Source: Manihot esculenta
Taxonomy: Eukaryota > Streptophyta > Magnoliopsida > Malpighiales > Euphorbiaceae
NCBI RefSeq assembly: GCF_001659605.2
Contig: NC_035164.2
Span: 23,416,500-23,480,499, forward strand
DNA length: 64,000 bases
Direction: 5' to 3'
Below are positions 35,601 to 47,624 of the stretch, piece after piece. The translations under genes were made by a program, and so were the position numbers. Each line of letters opens with the position of its first letter. Position 1 is the first letter of the stretch. The notes beneath the pieces are model-generated. The model worked only from the letters and a program-made list of their open reading frames with translations, was not told the DNA's origin and ran no database searches.

Positions 35601-36248
35601 TACAGTTTATTTGTAGTCAATGTGGAAAAGTTAAAACCTAAGAACCCCCTTCTTTAATTTAAGGGAAAATCCATTGTGACCTTCAATAGCTCTTCAGGTA
35701 TACTTTTTTTTTTTTTTAATTAATGTGATACTTAAAAATATGTTCCTCAAAAACATAAATATGTATATATTTTCTCTTGAAAAATTTACTTTTTAATTTT
35801 TATGGTATAAAAAAAATTAATTAATTCTTCAGTTTTCAAAAAATCTTTTAAAACATCTATGAAATTTTAAAAACTGCTAATTAGTCTCTCAAATTACTCC
35901 TACAGTGTCTCAGCTGTGCAAAATATTAAAATTTTAAGTTATGAGAAGTGTGTTTGGTTGGTAAGAAACCATTACAAAAATAATTCCATTTTCGCATCAA
36001 CTTGCAGTATTTCTCAAATAGAAGGGCAAATGTGAAATCATGACTCATAATTATTTTTTAATTTTGTTAGACCAAAATATACAAAGACATTGAACACTTT
36101 AACATCAATTAAAATGAAAATTGAAGAACCCAAATCTTTTTTAAAGGAAAATCAAGAAAAGAAAGTTAAAAAAAAAACCCTTACGTGACAATGGAGTCCC
36201 ACAAGTGCTAAAGGCAGCATGAGAATCAGGAGCCGAACCAGAATCCAT
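32661..36248 (-). pseudogene. MATH plus coiled-coil gene, inactivated (unit 1, copy A)
   Basis: Relic of a five-exon gene of the MATH/coiled-coil family (Arabidopsis RTM3-like). Exons deduced: 36185-36248 (start MDSGSAPDSHAAFST), remnant 35568-35634, 35241-35397 (CLLLFPKGN...YLDVADSTSL), 33758-34185 (DWGFKSFIPL, EGYLVGNMLLVEVEV) and 32661-33386 (coiled coil, ending KLNIS). GT/AG junctions match those of the intact paralogue at 43796. It is dead. Most of exon 2, the first MATH strands, is replaced by unrelated sequence from 35634. A one-base insertion in a T run near 33007 shifts the frame, and a TAA lies at 32976-32978. Intron 3 holds a captured carboxypeptidase fragment. Exon 1 is a coding extension that the intact copies lack. 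Confidence 0.85.
34400..34835 (+). pseudogene. Captured serine carboxypeptidase-like fragment (unit 1)
   Basis: Plus-strand coding-like sequence inside intron 3 of the MATH pseudogene, antisense to it. Broken pieces read NMTGLAPLFDSTKEK near 34410, VPEWHEDVIKGVKNMVEFLG near 34575-34640, VVLYQGQLNLRDG near 34640 and KVWVANGELAGFVQ near 34735. From memory these match, in order, the C-terminal part of plant serine carboxypeptidase-like proteins (S10, SCPL50 type). Only this part is present and frames shift. A second copy is in unit 2. I infer a transposon-captured or retrocopied gene fragment that predates the duplication. Confidence 0.65.
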
Positions 36249-36469
36249 AGAGAGTTCGAACGAGTCCTAAGAATTAGTAATGCTTCGAATGATAGTTGGG
36301 TATGTGAGTAGAGAGACGGTGAAAGACAAAAGTGAGGGGGAAATTCGTCCGTGCATTAGGGCGTATACATCCATGGATGTAACCATGACACATAATTTTT
36401 TATTGGTTGGTATACAAATACACTTGTATATCCAGGTACATGCAATAATTTTTTTAAAATAGGCTTATT

Positions 36470-36960
36470 TGATCTTAGTGAAAAGTATAAGGACAAATAT
36501 ACGATATTCTGTGCTAAGACATGTGCTAGCTTGTTCCCTTCCCTTTTAATAAACTTGAAACAGATGGACTCAAACTGGGAACTCAAGCAATTGATGTCAT
36601 ATACACTGTTCTGAATCTGAATATAAACAAGAGCACCCTGCAAACCTTGAATCAATTGAAGGCAATCACCATCAATGATAGCTTTAGAAAACCCTTGAGC
36701 TGACAATAAATTGAGCGCTTCCCTGTAAGCTAGCAACTCAGTTGTAGGAGGATCAGAGATATAACATAGGTTTGTATGACCAATCCACAATATTGCCACT
36801 AAAATCCCGAACCACAACTGCTAGCGCACTACAGGCATTAACTAAATCAGTAGTAACATTAAAATTTACTTTGTTTATAGTGGTAAGAGGAGGTGACCAG
36901 AAAGGAGAATGTGCCTATTTAGTTTCTGGCTCCATAGTATCTTTTAGATTGCAATCTCTT
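36470..36960 (-). pseudogene. LINE RNase H domain fragment (unit 1)
   Basis: The minus-strand frame ending at 36356 contains TTELLAYREALNLLSAQGFS, IIDGDCLQLIQGL and FKFIKREGNKLAHVLAQNIV, the pattern of the RNase H-like domain (RVT_3) of plant LINE polyproteins. Upstream, in another frame, KVNFNVTTD and VVVRDFSGNIVDWS continue it, so one frameshift separates the halves. It lies just upstream of the MATH pseudogene. The unit 2 copy lacks most of the C-terminal half. Confidence 0.75.
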
Positions 36961-36999
36961 AATTCCTTGTGAAAGTTTAGGGTTGAGGATATAACTTCA

Positions 37000-37250
37000 T
37001 GAGGTTGTTAGATTGCACCAATGAAAATCGCAATGTTCCTTGATTTCCATTCTCATAATGAAAACCATGAGTTGGAGCAATGTTCCTTGATTTCCATCGG
37101 GTCGTCCCTTATTTACCTCTCAATCTCATTTTTTAGTTGCCGACACTCTTTTGTCGTATGTATGATCATGATTTTCGTGAAAATGGTAGTACTTGGTCCT
37201 ATGTCGTTTGATAAAAGACTATTTAGATTCCGTCAGGAGTTTTAACCAAT
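37000..37250 (-). pseudogene. Tat-type gag knuckle fragment (unit 1)
   Basis: On the minus strand RTKYYHFHENHDHTYD near 37200-37150 corresponds to the Tat Gag zinc knuckle, like the fragment at 10845-10897. Stops follow. The same segment in unit 2 is at 56310-56540. Confidence 0.65.
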
Positions 37251-37640
37251 ATTATTTAGCTAAGTCGAAATAAGAGAAAAGATAGGCTGGAAGACTAAAA
37301 GTCTTATTGAAATTCCTCAAAGATTGAAAAGTGAGTTTCTAATAGCCAAGGGAGACTATTTATAATAGAAAACAAAACCCTAATATGCAAAATTATGAAA
37401 ATACCCAAAATATCTAAAAAAATAATTAAAATACAAAATTGACCCCTAAACAATGGAATTTCCATATCGGACTTTGTGATAGGCCTGCGGCCCTCGTCAT
37501 ACTTTTGAAAGTCATGCATCTCGAAATTCCCTTTCCGAAAATCTATCGTGGGTCTCTATTGGACGTCGGCAGCAAAAGTTAGGGTCAGTCCAATCTGCCG
37601 TAAAGTCCAAGGCTAATTGCTACATGTCATCGTTTCTCTG
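37251..37640. other. Sequence without clear identity, absent from unit 2
   Basis: About 390 bp between two Tat gag pieces in unit 1. The corresponding unit 2 sequence jumps from the knuckle to the following block near 56560. It may be an insertion here or a deletion there. No coding similarity seen. Confidence 0.4.
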
Positions 37641-38990
37641 TTTTTTCAAGATTGAGTTTGGGCAGCCACTAATCTCTTTGTCATTTTTCTCGATCTATAT
37701 TAAGATATAAGTTCGTGATTTAATTCTTCTACCTATATGGCTTAAACATTGAACCGTGGGATAAAACTCCTTAAAGACTCGCCATCTCCTTGGTGGATCT
37801 TCCGCAAGTTAGAGGAATATTTTTTAGGAGGTATACACGTAATAAATTATTATTTAAACAGCATAGCAAATTATATAAAGTTTTGAATTAGACCTAGATT
37901 CAGATGTTGATACTATTTATAAGCTAAACCTGTGAGTGTTGATGGAAACACTCGGTATAATACAAAGTTGTTGACATCCTGAAACTCAATGGTTGTCCTA
38001 AAGATTGTCAGGTGGCTTTTCCATCATATTTGTTCAAGTTAGGCAGTTTGAACTTAGTTGAAAAGGTTTCTGCTAAAATTTCTTTCGAAAGAGGTGAGGC
38101 GCCATCTAAGCCAAACTCTTCCTTGTTCCTTTTAGTATCTTTGCACGGTCTGTATTAGCTTCCAATCGATGCCTTTCGGATTTTCACCTGATTCATCTTC
38201 GGATTCGGCCTTTCCCTTAGGCTGCCTTTTAACCACTTTTGTCCGAACCCTTAGGGTATCTACAGAGGTTTTCTCCCTTCTTTCGACAGTCATATGCAAT
38301 GCCTCCTCTCGTGCCTTCTACTGCCCAAAAGTAGCCTGCAATCTTTAGATGTATTGGAGCATCTGTTTGTTATTTAAATTATTAAGGTCCACTTCATTAA
38401 CCATTGGGAGCGTATTTTGTCCATTGTCAGGGGCGGAAGAAATAATGACACCCTCGTTGGTGGCGATATTAGCAGCAGTTCGCGAATTACCGGCCATTTT
38501 GAAAGTAGAAAGAGAGAGATGTCTTCCATGGGAGAAAGAGTAGGAGATCGGTTGTAATCCAAATGAATAGAGAGGATTCAAAGGATTTTTCAGCAATGGA
38601 ACCATATGATATTGTAGAAATTAGATTATTGACGTGACCGAAATGGAACGATGTTGTGATTGGGTAGAACTACAAAAAAGAGAATATGAAGTGATGAGTG
38701 CCCATGACAGCCACTCCGATACTCAAGTCAGTATACTGAAAAAGAGAGCGAATGTAATATATTGCTTAGAACTTTTGTGTGTGAGAGAATAACTATATTT
38801 GCCTCTGTAATTCTTCTCCTTTTATATTGTAAAAAGATAAAGAAAAATATAGCATTTTCTAATAATCTAGCGATGATGTGGCCAGTTCGTTGGGAAGGGA
38901 TCTTCATCGGCTAATTGGTCGGGAATTCCATAATCGCAAGCGTAATGAGGATATGCTAAACTGTGTTTCATGATGGTAACTTTGTGTTGA
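37641..38990 (-). pseudogene. Tat-type gypsy gag and LTR remnant (unit 1)
   Basis: Minus-strand relative of the Tat element at 5480-8344. The gag start is at 38494 (MAGNSRTAANIATNEG, then EVDLNNLNNKQMLQYI), with further degraded gag down to about 37850. Upstream (38530-38990) is LTR-like sequence with a TTGACTTGAGxxTCGGA-like block and a TATA-like segment in the same order as at 7140-7290. Most of this piece has no counterpart in unit 2. Confidence 0.7.
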
Positions 38991-41369
38991 GACTCACGTG
39001 TTAAAAAGAGGGTGAATCTTGTTTGTTATGTAATATCACTATCATAATTCCTAATTTAAAATTTAAAATTTAAAATTTAAAAATACATAGATTTAGGATT
39101 CATTTGAAGTATGGATTTATATTTTAAAGTAAGGATTAATTAAGACTATAAGTGTTATATATCTTTGGAGTATATAATTAAATAGAATTACAAATATACT
39201 TATGTGAATTTTAACAAAAGTTAAAATATATAAATAACACTTGATATGGTGGATGTACCATTTAAATTAGTAAAATTTATTTTAAAGGTTTTACTAATTT
39301 AAATAAATTAGTAAAAAATACTAATTTAAATGTTAAGCAAAAGAAGCTTAACATTTCGTAATCACTTCAATGTTAGATATCCAGACAGCCAAGGATTGTG
39401 TTTAGTACTGTCAAAGCAGGCTTAAGTCAGTGGACAGTTCAAAATTATCGGTATTTTTTAAAATTTAAATAAAAAATTTAGATTTTTTTTTAAAATAGAT
39501 TTTTTTACTCAATTTGTTTTTGGGATTGAGTATGCACAGATCGAATCAGAATCAATTTACAAATAAAATTTAAATATTGTTGATTTGGAGAAAAATAACA
39601 TCCAATGATATTTTTTTATTTTGTATAATTTTTAATAAATTTATTATATTATTTAGACGATATTAATGGAATTTATTTAGATTTTAATTTAATCATTTTT
39701 TTTTTCATTTGAAAATTTTAAATAGTGAAAATTGTTAATATTATAATTTATTATTATTTTTTATATTAATTTCTGCTAATATGTAATGCATAGTCGGTTG
39801 AATTGGCAAAAATAAAAAAAAATATAGAATTAAAATTTATTTATTAACTATAATATAGTTCTTTGTTGATTATGGTTAATATAATATGAAACTTTTATAA
39901 CTGTAGTTACTCTTGTGAATTGAATTAATTTTTTCAATTAAAATTTATTTTTTATAAATAAAAGAACATGTTCATGATCTCAATATAAATATTTATTTTA
40001 TAAATAACAATTATTTTTATCATATTAAAAATATTTTTGAACATCATTATTAATATTTTTATAATATTTAATAGCTAACTTTACATAATTTTTTTTACCA
40101 TTAAAAAGTTTAAATTAAGATGGAAAACCTTTTATAAAAAATTAAAAATAATATAAATAAATTTTTAATAATTAATACTTAACATTAAATTAAATTAAAT
40201 TCTACAAATAAAGTTATTAAGTAACAAAACATAAATAAATTTGAAGTTAAAATTACAAAAAATAAGAAATACAAGGAAAGGAAAGGAAAATGGAGTTCTC
40301 AAGGCTAGTTAAGTAATTTTAATACAAATAATTTTAATTGAAATTATTTTTTCTAAATTTTTTATAATTTTAATAAATTTTACTGTAAATTCAAATAATT
40401 CTCACAAAAATTTGAATTTTCATATTTTTATCAAACACAAAAATTTAAAAAAAATTCAATTCATTTGAATTATCTCAAAATTTATCATTCTAAATAGAAA
40501 TTTAATGATTTCTTTTTCACTATTAAATAGTAACAAAAGACAAACTTTTTCGTCATTTTTCAATTTTAATTAATTTTTTAAATTTTATTAATTATAGCCC
40601 ACAGTCAAAATTACAATTGAGATTATCGGTTGACATATTATATTATTATTTTAATTATAAAATTAATTAATTTTGGTATAAATAACTCAAACTTAGTATT
40701 TTAATACAATAAAATTAAAATTTGTTTTCTTGGAATAATAAAAATAATCCTCTCTGTACCATTTCTTTAAAGCGTGGGTATATAATTTATTTGTAAATTT
40801 TTAATTTTGAAAAGTAAAAAAAAATTCTATATTTTTATAAATAAGCTTTTATAAATATATCTTAAAAATAGCTCTTTTATTATATTAATTCAAATAAAAA
40901 CTGATTTTAAAAAGGAAAATAAGAACTAATTTAATTAATATTTTTTATTACTTTATTTAATAAAAGTTTTAGCTAATTAAAATTAAAATAATTGAAAAAA
41001 ATTTTATTGCCAACAAAATTAAAGAATTGACAAAATTTTAATTGAATAAAGTAATAAAATAGTAATTGAATTAGTTAAAATTAGTGAGGAAATTTTAAAA
41101 TTGGATTATAATTGATAAAAATTAAAAAAATTTAGATTTTTTTATTGCCAAAGTTCATCCAAATCAGTAATCAAATATTAAATAATATTTTCAATGCCAC
41201 AACAGTAATTATACTAATAATTCTAATTTTTAATTTTCAATTTCAATAATGGCTAAAATTAATATAAATCTTTAAAATTAGATTAAAATTGTTAAAATTA
41301 AAACAATCCGCTATAATGTCAAATGCCCTAAAGATAATTCAGAGTTTTTATTTTTATTATATTTTATCT
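38991..41369. other. AT-rich intergenic stretch, no gene seen
   Basis: Partly homologous (about 39600 onward) to 57170-58960 in unit 2. It contains two perfect inverted repeats in close succession (39260-39304 and 39330-39357). No coding potential. Confidence 0.55.
39260..39357. repeat. Two adjacent perfect inverted repeats
   Basis: ATTTAAATTAGTAAAA (39260-39275) and its exact complement at 39289-39304 form a 16-bp stem with a 13-base loop. AATGTTAAGC and GCTTAACATT (about 39330-39356) form a 10-bp stem with a short loop. Confidence 0.8.
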
Positions 41370-41770
41370 GTATTTAATTTAAATTAAAAAATCAATTAAA
41401 TTGAATTAATTTAAAATTTTAATTTCATTTTTTTATTTATTTCAGTTTGATATAATTTTTAATTTTAAAAATTTTAATTATTTCGATATAATTCAATTTT
41501 AATAAAAAAATTTTAAAAATTAAATTAAATTAATTAGTAATAATAATATACTATTTTTAATAATGCTAAAAAACTAAATCATAATAAAAATTAACATATT
41601 TCAATTAAATTTTAAATATTAAAAATAAAGCATAAAAAATAAAAAAAATTATAAAAAATTTAATGAATTTAATTTGATTTAATTTTTATTTAAAAATAAA
41701 TTTATTTAATTTTTATAAATAATAAAATATTAATTTTTAATTTATTTAATTTAATTTAATTTAAAATCGA
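41370..41770. mobile_element. Decayed relative of the 3541-3992 MITE
   Basis: Same order of TTCAGTTTGAT/TTTAATTTAAAAATTTTAATT-type blocks as the first MITE, but AT-decayed. A truncated copy in unit 2 runs 58960-59220. Confidence 0.45.
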
Positions 41771-41849
41771 ACCATGGATGATAGCTGAGCAAAAGTGGGC
41801 TTTTTATCTGTTAAAATTAAAAAAACAAAAATTAAAACCTTATACGGAC

Positions 41850-43240
41850 TCCATCGCATTTTAAAAATACAGTAGAATCTACCTTACTCTTAAAATGTGA
41901 TAATAAAAGAATAATTAAAAAAAAAATTATATTATCAGACTTTAAAAATAAAGTAATGTATTTATGCAATTTGAAATTTGAAATTTCACATTTTAAAATT
42001 TAATTTTTATTTAATTAATTATTATATTATATTTTATTAATTTAATTTATTTAATTATATATTAAATTTATATAAATATAATTATAAAAAGTATATTAAT
42101 ATTAATATCAATTAATTTAAATTATTTATAATATAATATTATATTAATTTTTATTAATTATATAATTTAATTAATTATATATTAAATTTATATAAATATA
42201 AATATAAAATTGTATTAATATTATTATAAATATTAATTATTTTAATTTATTTATAATATAACATTATATCTTTCATATTTATTATTTTATTTTATTATTT
42301 TTATTATAATTAATTTATAAATATTTAATTCTTGAAATAGTAATAAGTTTTAGAATTTTTTTTTTCTTTTGAAATAGTAAAAGGTCTGAAGTTTTTTTTG
42401 TAGGGGTTGTTAGTTGTATAATTTTTTAGGAATTTTATAATAATAAAAATAATAAAATAAAATTATAAATGTAAAAAATATAATGTTATATTATAAATAA
42501 ATTAAAATAATTAATATTTATAATTATATTAATATAATTTTATAACTATATTTATATAAATTTAATATTTAATTAATTAAATTATATAATTAATAAAATG
42601 AATAATGATGTTCTTAAATTTAGAAAATAAGACAAAAAGTTGTTGCTCTCTTTTATTTATTTATTTTTTATCTGTCAGTGACGTTTGATCTTTCTATTAC
42701 AGTGTCACCTATTTCTTTTATGCAGATTCATATATATGAAAGTATCTCCTTTCCATACTAGACGGCTATTTAATTCTCTCGGCGTGCATGCGAACAGAAA
42801 TGCGAAATGACTGAACTTACTATTTTTTATCACATCATATCACCGAACTGAATTAAGGCCCAACAATCATCAAACATAATATTATATTATAAATAATTTA
42901 AAATAATTAATATTAATATTAATATAATTTTATAATTATATTTATATAAATTTAATATATAATTAATTAAATTATATAATTAATAAAATAAATATTATAT
43001 TATATTATAAATAATTTAAAATAATTAATATTAATAAATTAAATTAATAAAATATAATATAATAATTAATTAAATAAAATTAAATTTTAAAATATAGAAT
43101 TCTATATTTTGAATTGTGTAAGTATATTATTCCACTTTAAAAATACGGTAATATAAATTTTTTTTAAAAAATTATTATTTTTTATTATATTTTTAGAATA
43201 TAATAAAATTTATCATATTTTTAATGTGCGGTAGAGTTGA
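41850..43240. mobile_element. Large AT-rich foldback element
   Basis: The left part (about 41850-42330) is close to the reverse complement of the right part (about 42880-43240). Shared landmarks are the near-terminal CGCATTTTAAAAATAC, the TTAATTAATTATTATATTATATT block and AAATTTATATAAATATAA. A third related arm lies at 42470-42600. The centre (about 42610-42880) is less AT-rich and single copy. This is a MITE or foldback-type element of about 1.4 kb without coding capacity. It is absent from unit 2, where 41640-43709 is missing. Confidence 0.6.
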
Positions 43241-43795
43241 TGAACAAAAAAAATTCAGCACCGAAATTTGAGATTTTTTTTTTTTCAACTTAAAAGGGCA
43301 AAAGTTATCAAGCCAGGCCGTAGGACTTCATCAGTTTCTATATGTCGTGTGGAGAGTAACGGCAGAGGACGAGGAAAGAAAATTGTTGATGAAAAATAAA
43401 ATATTAAAATATTATTTTCCCCCTAATTTTAAGTAGGGTCCAACATTATGATTAAATGAATTATTCCACATCAACATATTTAAAGAGATTACTGTAAAAA
43501 TCTCTCAATCCTTATTACTGTAAAAATCTCTCAATCTAAAAGGGCGAGATACCATGTTCTTACAATCTTAATTTTACACTCTATTTGAAAAATGTGAAAC
43601 TATAAAATATTTTTATAATTAATTGAATAAATAATTCCAATTTTTTTAAAAATATATACTAATATAAATAAATACCCAATTTTAAATGATACACGTAGAT
43701 TCAAACAAGAGTACTAAGATTGAAAGAAAAGTAAAGACCCATCACTTAACAGACCATAATATATATAAGAAATCAATGAACCAACATTGAAGTGA
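43241..43795. other. Intergenic, 3' flank of intact MATH gene
   Basis: No gene seen. High identity with unit 2 begins near 43709-43718 (AAGAGTAC then AAGATTGAAAG), marking the edge of the homogenised tract. Confidence 0.5.
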
Positions 43796-45876
43796 CTACG
43801 AAATGTTAAGCTTTCCAAGACCCAAATCCTCCTTGTAGAGTTTCCAGCGAACATTAGCTAATGCAAGTTTCTCTTGAGCTCCAACCCAATTCACATTAGC
43901 TTGCTTGATTTCACTTTCTAGTTTTTTCCATTCTTCTAAATCTTTGGAAACTTCTTTATTGCTTTTCTCCAACTCAACCAAAACAGACTTCTTATGAGCA
44001 ACAACATCCTCCTTCTGTTTAATTAAGAGTTGAATTTGAGCCTCTAATTTTTCTTCTTCTGTTGAAAGTCTTAAGAATTCAGCATCTTTGGAACTTAGCT
44101 CCTCATGTGTCTGTGCCAATTTTGCATCAAGTTCATCAGTTTTCCCTGACAGAGATGTTCGACGAGCTTGAGCAGTTTCTGCAGTGGTTATAACCATAGG
44201 AGCACTCTCTTTAAATTCTGCTAAGCAAGAAAGAAGACCTTGCAAAATTGTCTTCTCATTCAAATCCTTACTATGTTGAATGAGTGTAAGGATAATTCCC
44301 TCAATATTGCCATAGGCATTAGCAAGTTGTATAGCCTCTAATGGCATATTAAGGAACCCTTTTAATGCTTCTTTTTGTTGCTGAACATCAGGTTTAGATG
44401 CTTGATTTGACATGGAGGTTTCGCTGCTCATAGTTCTAGTCCTGCTTGCAAGTTCTGTCAAGAGACCTTTAGATGTTGCATGCACATCTTGGGAAGATTT
44501 TACAGGCTCAGAGGGAGGATCCTGCCATGCAAACAAAACAGATACTGAAACTTTAAAATATCAGTTTTAGCTGACAAAGGCAAAACATCTGTGTAGTTTT
44601 CTATTTTAGTAGTACTGTAGAAGGCGGAGGAATCAGCCTCTTCTTCCTGAACCGATGAACTGCTCACCCTAAAAATAATTACCTTTGGAGGAATCTTTGT
44701 CTCAACAGTCACTGAAGGAGGAGGTGATGATTTGATGACTTCCTTATCGCTGGTGGGAGTAGCAGCAGCTTGAATGCCTTCTTTGGTCTGGTTCAGTGGT
44801 TTAGTGTCTACTTTTGCTTTAGTGTCAACTACTTCTTTTTCAGATGAAGGAACCTGGCTTGTTGGTGGTGCAGCCACTGGCTCAGATGGTTTAGTTTCAT
44901 CCTTAGCCTCTTCCTTTTTAGGTTCAGGCTTTGAGTAATGGTTGACACTACGAACAAGAATCTCAACTTCAAGTATAAGGGTGTCGCCCACAAGATAACC
45001 TTCAGCAGAATTTTTTATCTTGCTAAGAGGAATAAAAGATGTGTAACCCCAATTTGTATAAAATGCTTTGAATACATTTTGTGCATCTGCAAAACAAGAG
45101 AGGAAAAGACAATGTTATGGGCATTCTTAGCACAATCTAAAAGTTTTAATTTTTAGACTAAATTGAGATTAAATTGACAATTTTAGGTTAATTTGAATAA
45201 AAATGTAAAATGGGCTGAATTAAACACACTCAATAAATATAGGGGTGAAATTGAAAATTTAATCTTTTTTATTTAGACAAGGATAGATAAACAGATAAAT
45301 ATTGGTGTGTATATGTAAATATGCTAAATGAGAGTACCTCCTCCTCTTCTAACAGTCAGACTGTTATTGATTTGATTAATAACTGCAAGGCTAAATTTTG
45401 CATCTCTGCTCCATCCTTGCGCCAAACTTGTTGAGTCAGCGACTTCCAAGTATATTGACAAATAATCCACTTTATTTCCTTTGGGGTAAACACTCAAACA
45501 CCTGCCAAAAAGTGAAAAGAGAAAATAATATTTACACGACATAATATGAAAATATTATATTAAATATATCAAAATCTACATGAGATCTTTAAAAATATAT
45601 ATACTAATTATTTGTCATTCAATAAATTTATTAGTAAATTTTTTAAAATATTAAAAATATTTTTTAAAATTATAAAAATTAATTAATCAATTTTCCATTT
45701 TAACCTCAATTGCATCAGAAAGATAAAAATAAATAAATAAATAATAATTTGAGGAGAAGAGATGAAGGATACCATTGACAACCGCCAGCATAGAAAACCT
45801 CAGAATAAACTTTTTGAGTCAACGTGGAGAAATTGTTAATTCTCCATGTGAATTTAAATGGAGTTGCATCCCCCAT
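43796..45876 (-). CDS. MATH plus coiled-coil protein, RTM3-like (unit 1, copy B)
   Basis: Four coding exons with GT/AG junctions and consistent phases: 45773-45876, 45338-45501, 44683-45086 and 43796-44521, giving 465 residues. The MATH (TRAF-like) domain covers about residues 6-133: FKFTWRINNFST, YSEVFYAGGCQW, YPKGN, YLEVADSTSLAQGW, NWGYTSFIPLSKI and GYLVGDTLILEVEI. A Lys/Glu/Pro-rich linker follows (about 140-250). A C-terminal coiled coil covers about 345-440, rich in Glu, Lys and Leu. MATH domains bind partner proteins and the coiled coil suggests oligomers. The family includes Arabidopsis RTM3, which limits potyvirus long-distance movement; that role is not shown here. The start is MGDATPF in the second transcribed exon. 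A noncoding first exon probably ends at 46829 (CATTCAAG/GTATTT), with a TATA-like run near 46890-46910. Confidence 0.88.
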
Positions 45877-46184
45877 GTTAATTGCTCTAATTCCTGCATA
45901 ATAAAAAAATTCACTTTTATTATTTAAAATAAAAAAATCAATTCTTTTTAATTTTAAAAATTTTCATTTTAAAAAAAATTAAAATCTTATATAATTTTAT
46001 AAAAATTTATTTAAATAAATGGGACAAAGTTAATTGTTTTGATAATAATAATAAATCAATGCAAATAATCCTAAATAGTTATAATTATAAAATATTTTGA
46101 TAATAATGACCGTTGGACCACTGTGACTCAAATCGTAGTCAAATTTTATAGGAGATTGAGGCCTATGACTTATTAAAATCCACT

Positions 46185-46465
46185 ATATAAATTAGCCCAT
46201 TAGTGCGCAATTCAATTCATGATCGAGTAGGCCGGATTGATCGGAATCCGAACTCATTAAAGAGGGATCCAACTCATTTGACACGCGACGGAACAGTAGG
46301 GAAATGGACCTACTATACCACGGTCCTATCAGTACGAGTTCCAAAAGAGAATTAAATGGTGGTTTGATGATGGTGAAAAGATAAGTACATCCGTATATAC
46401 GACTTTGTATGATAGCGACAGATAATATAGTAATACGATGGCGATTATGCGTCATTAGTCGATAA
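46185..46465. other. GC-richer block in 5' intron, origin unknown (unit 1)
   Basis: About 280 bp of balanced composition in a very AT-rich leader intron of the MATH gene, with sharp edges. It contains an 87-codon minus-strand frame (46192-46455) without a domain I can name. The unit 2 copy at 61704-61984 looks identical. Organelle-derived DNA or a transposon piece are possible. Confidence 0.4.
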
Positions 46466-46829
46466 ATAAAAAAAATAAAGAAAAAAGGTGTGAATCACTT
46501 AGATTAGACTCATTCACACAGAAAAAAAATCCTATCTTCTTTTGGATCATCTTATTCTCGATCTCAGATCATCAAATAATATAAAATTTTTCTTTTTTTC
46601 TCATAGAAAATTATTATATACAGTAATGATGTACAAAATATATAGATTTTAATTATCCATTATAATAAAATACACATAAAAGTCATTGTGATTAATGGAT
46701 TTAATAAAATTATTACACATATAATAATAATAATTTTGAAATTTCTCCTTTCGTAGGCTATAAATAAGAAATAATGAAATAGTTTATAGAGAAATTTAAG
46801 AGGATCAAACAAAGAAAAACATAAATACC

Positions 46830-47624
46830 TTGAATGATTGGGTGAGAGTGTTAGAAGGAAGACAAGTTCTTGAAAATCAGATACTGCAATATATATATAT
46901 ATAAAATAAAGACAAGCCTCAATTACTTGTAAATTTATCTTTTCATATTCTGACCCATCTCTTACTTTTCAATTTCCATGATTCTTTCCTTTTTATATCA
47001 AGGAATTACTTGCACAGTGTGTGTGCTTTATTCCCTTCCTTTCTTTCCTTAATTATCCTATAAACTTTTTATAATTTATAATGTGGTTTTTCAAATTTAA
47101 TAAAATTCAAAATTTATACCCGCTTGTTTAAAAAAAAAAAGTATATTTAAAAATATTTTTCATGGAAAATATATTTTTATATTTTTTATAGAAAATATTA
47201 AAAATATTTTTTATAGAAAATATTAAAAATATTTTTTTTGAAAATATTTTTTAACAAAATAATTTATTTTATATTTTTTAATTTTAATATGAAAAATAAA
47301 ATATATTAATAAATTTATGTATATAATTGTTAATAAATTCTCAAAATATAAAAAATAACTTAATTTTTTTATTTAAAAAATATTTTTCATTAATTAATAT
47401 TTCTAAGTGTTCTAAATACTTAAAAATATGAAAATTATTTATTTGAAAAATATTTTCTTCAAAATAAATGAAGTTTTAGTTATTAATATTTTAGTGAAAA
47501 ATAATTTAATATCTATGATACTATTTTATCAAAATAGTCACTTCATTAAATTATATAGTTTAATAATTTTAATTTTAATAATCTATATAATTTATTTATA
47601 TAAATTAGTTTATTTTGTGAAAGA
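46830..47624. other. Upstream region of MATH gene copy B
   Basis: Likely transcription start zone: a (TA)n TATA-like run at 46890-46910, about 60 bp upstream of the inferred noncoding exon end. The rest is AT-rich. High identity to unit 2 ends near 47540. Confidence 0.45.

Noticed and set aside
46192..46455. 87-codon protein gene in the leader intron
   Set aside because: No recognisable domain and it spans nearly all of an odd-composition block; reported as an unidentified block, not a gene.
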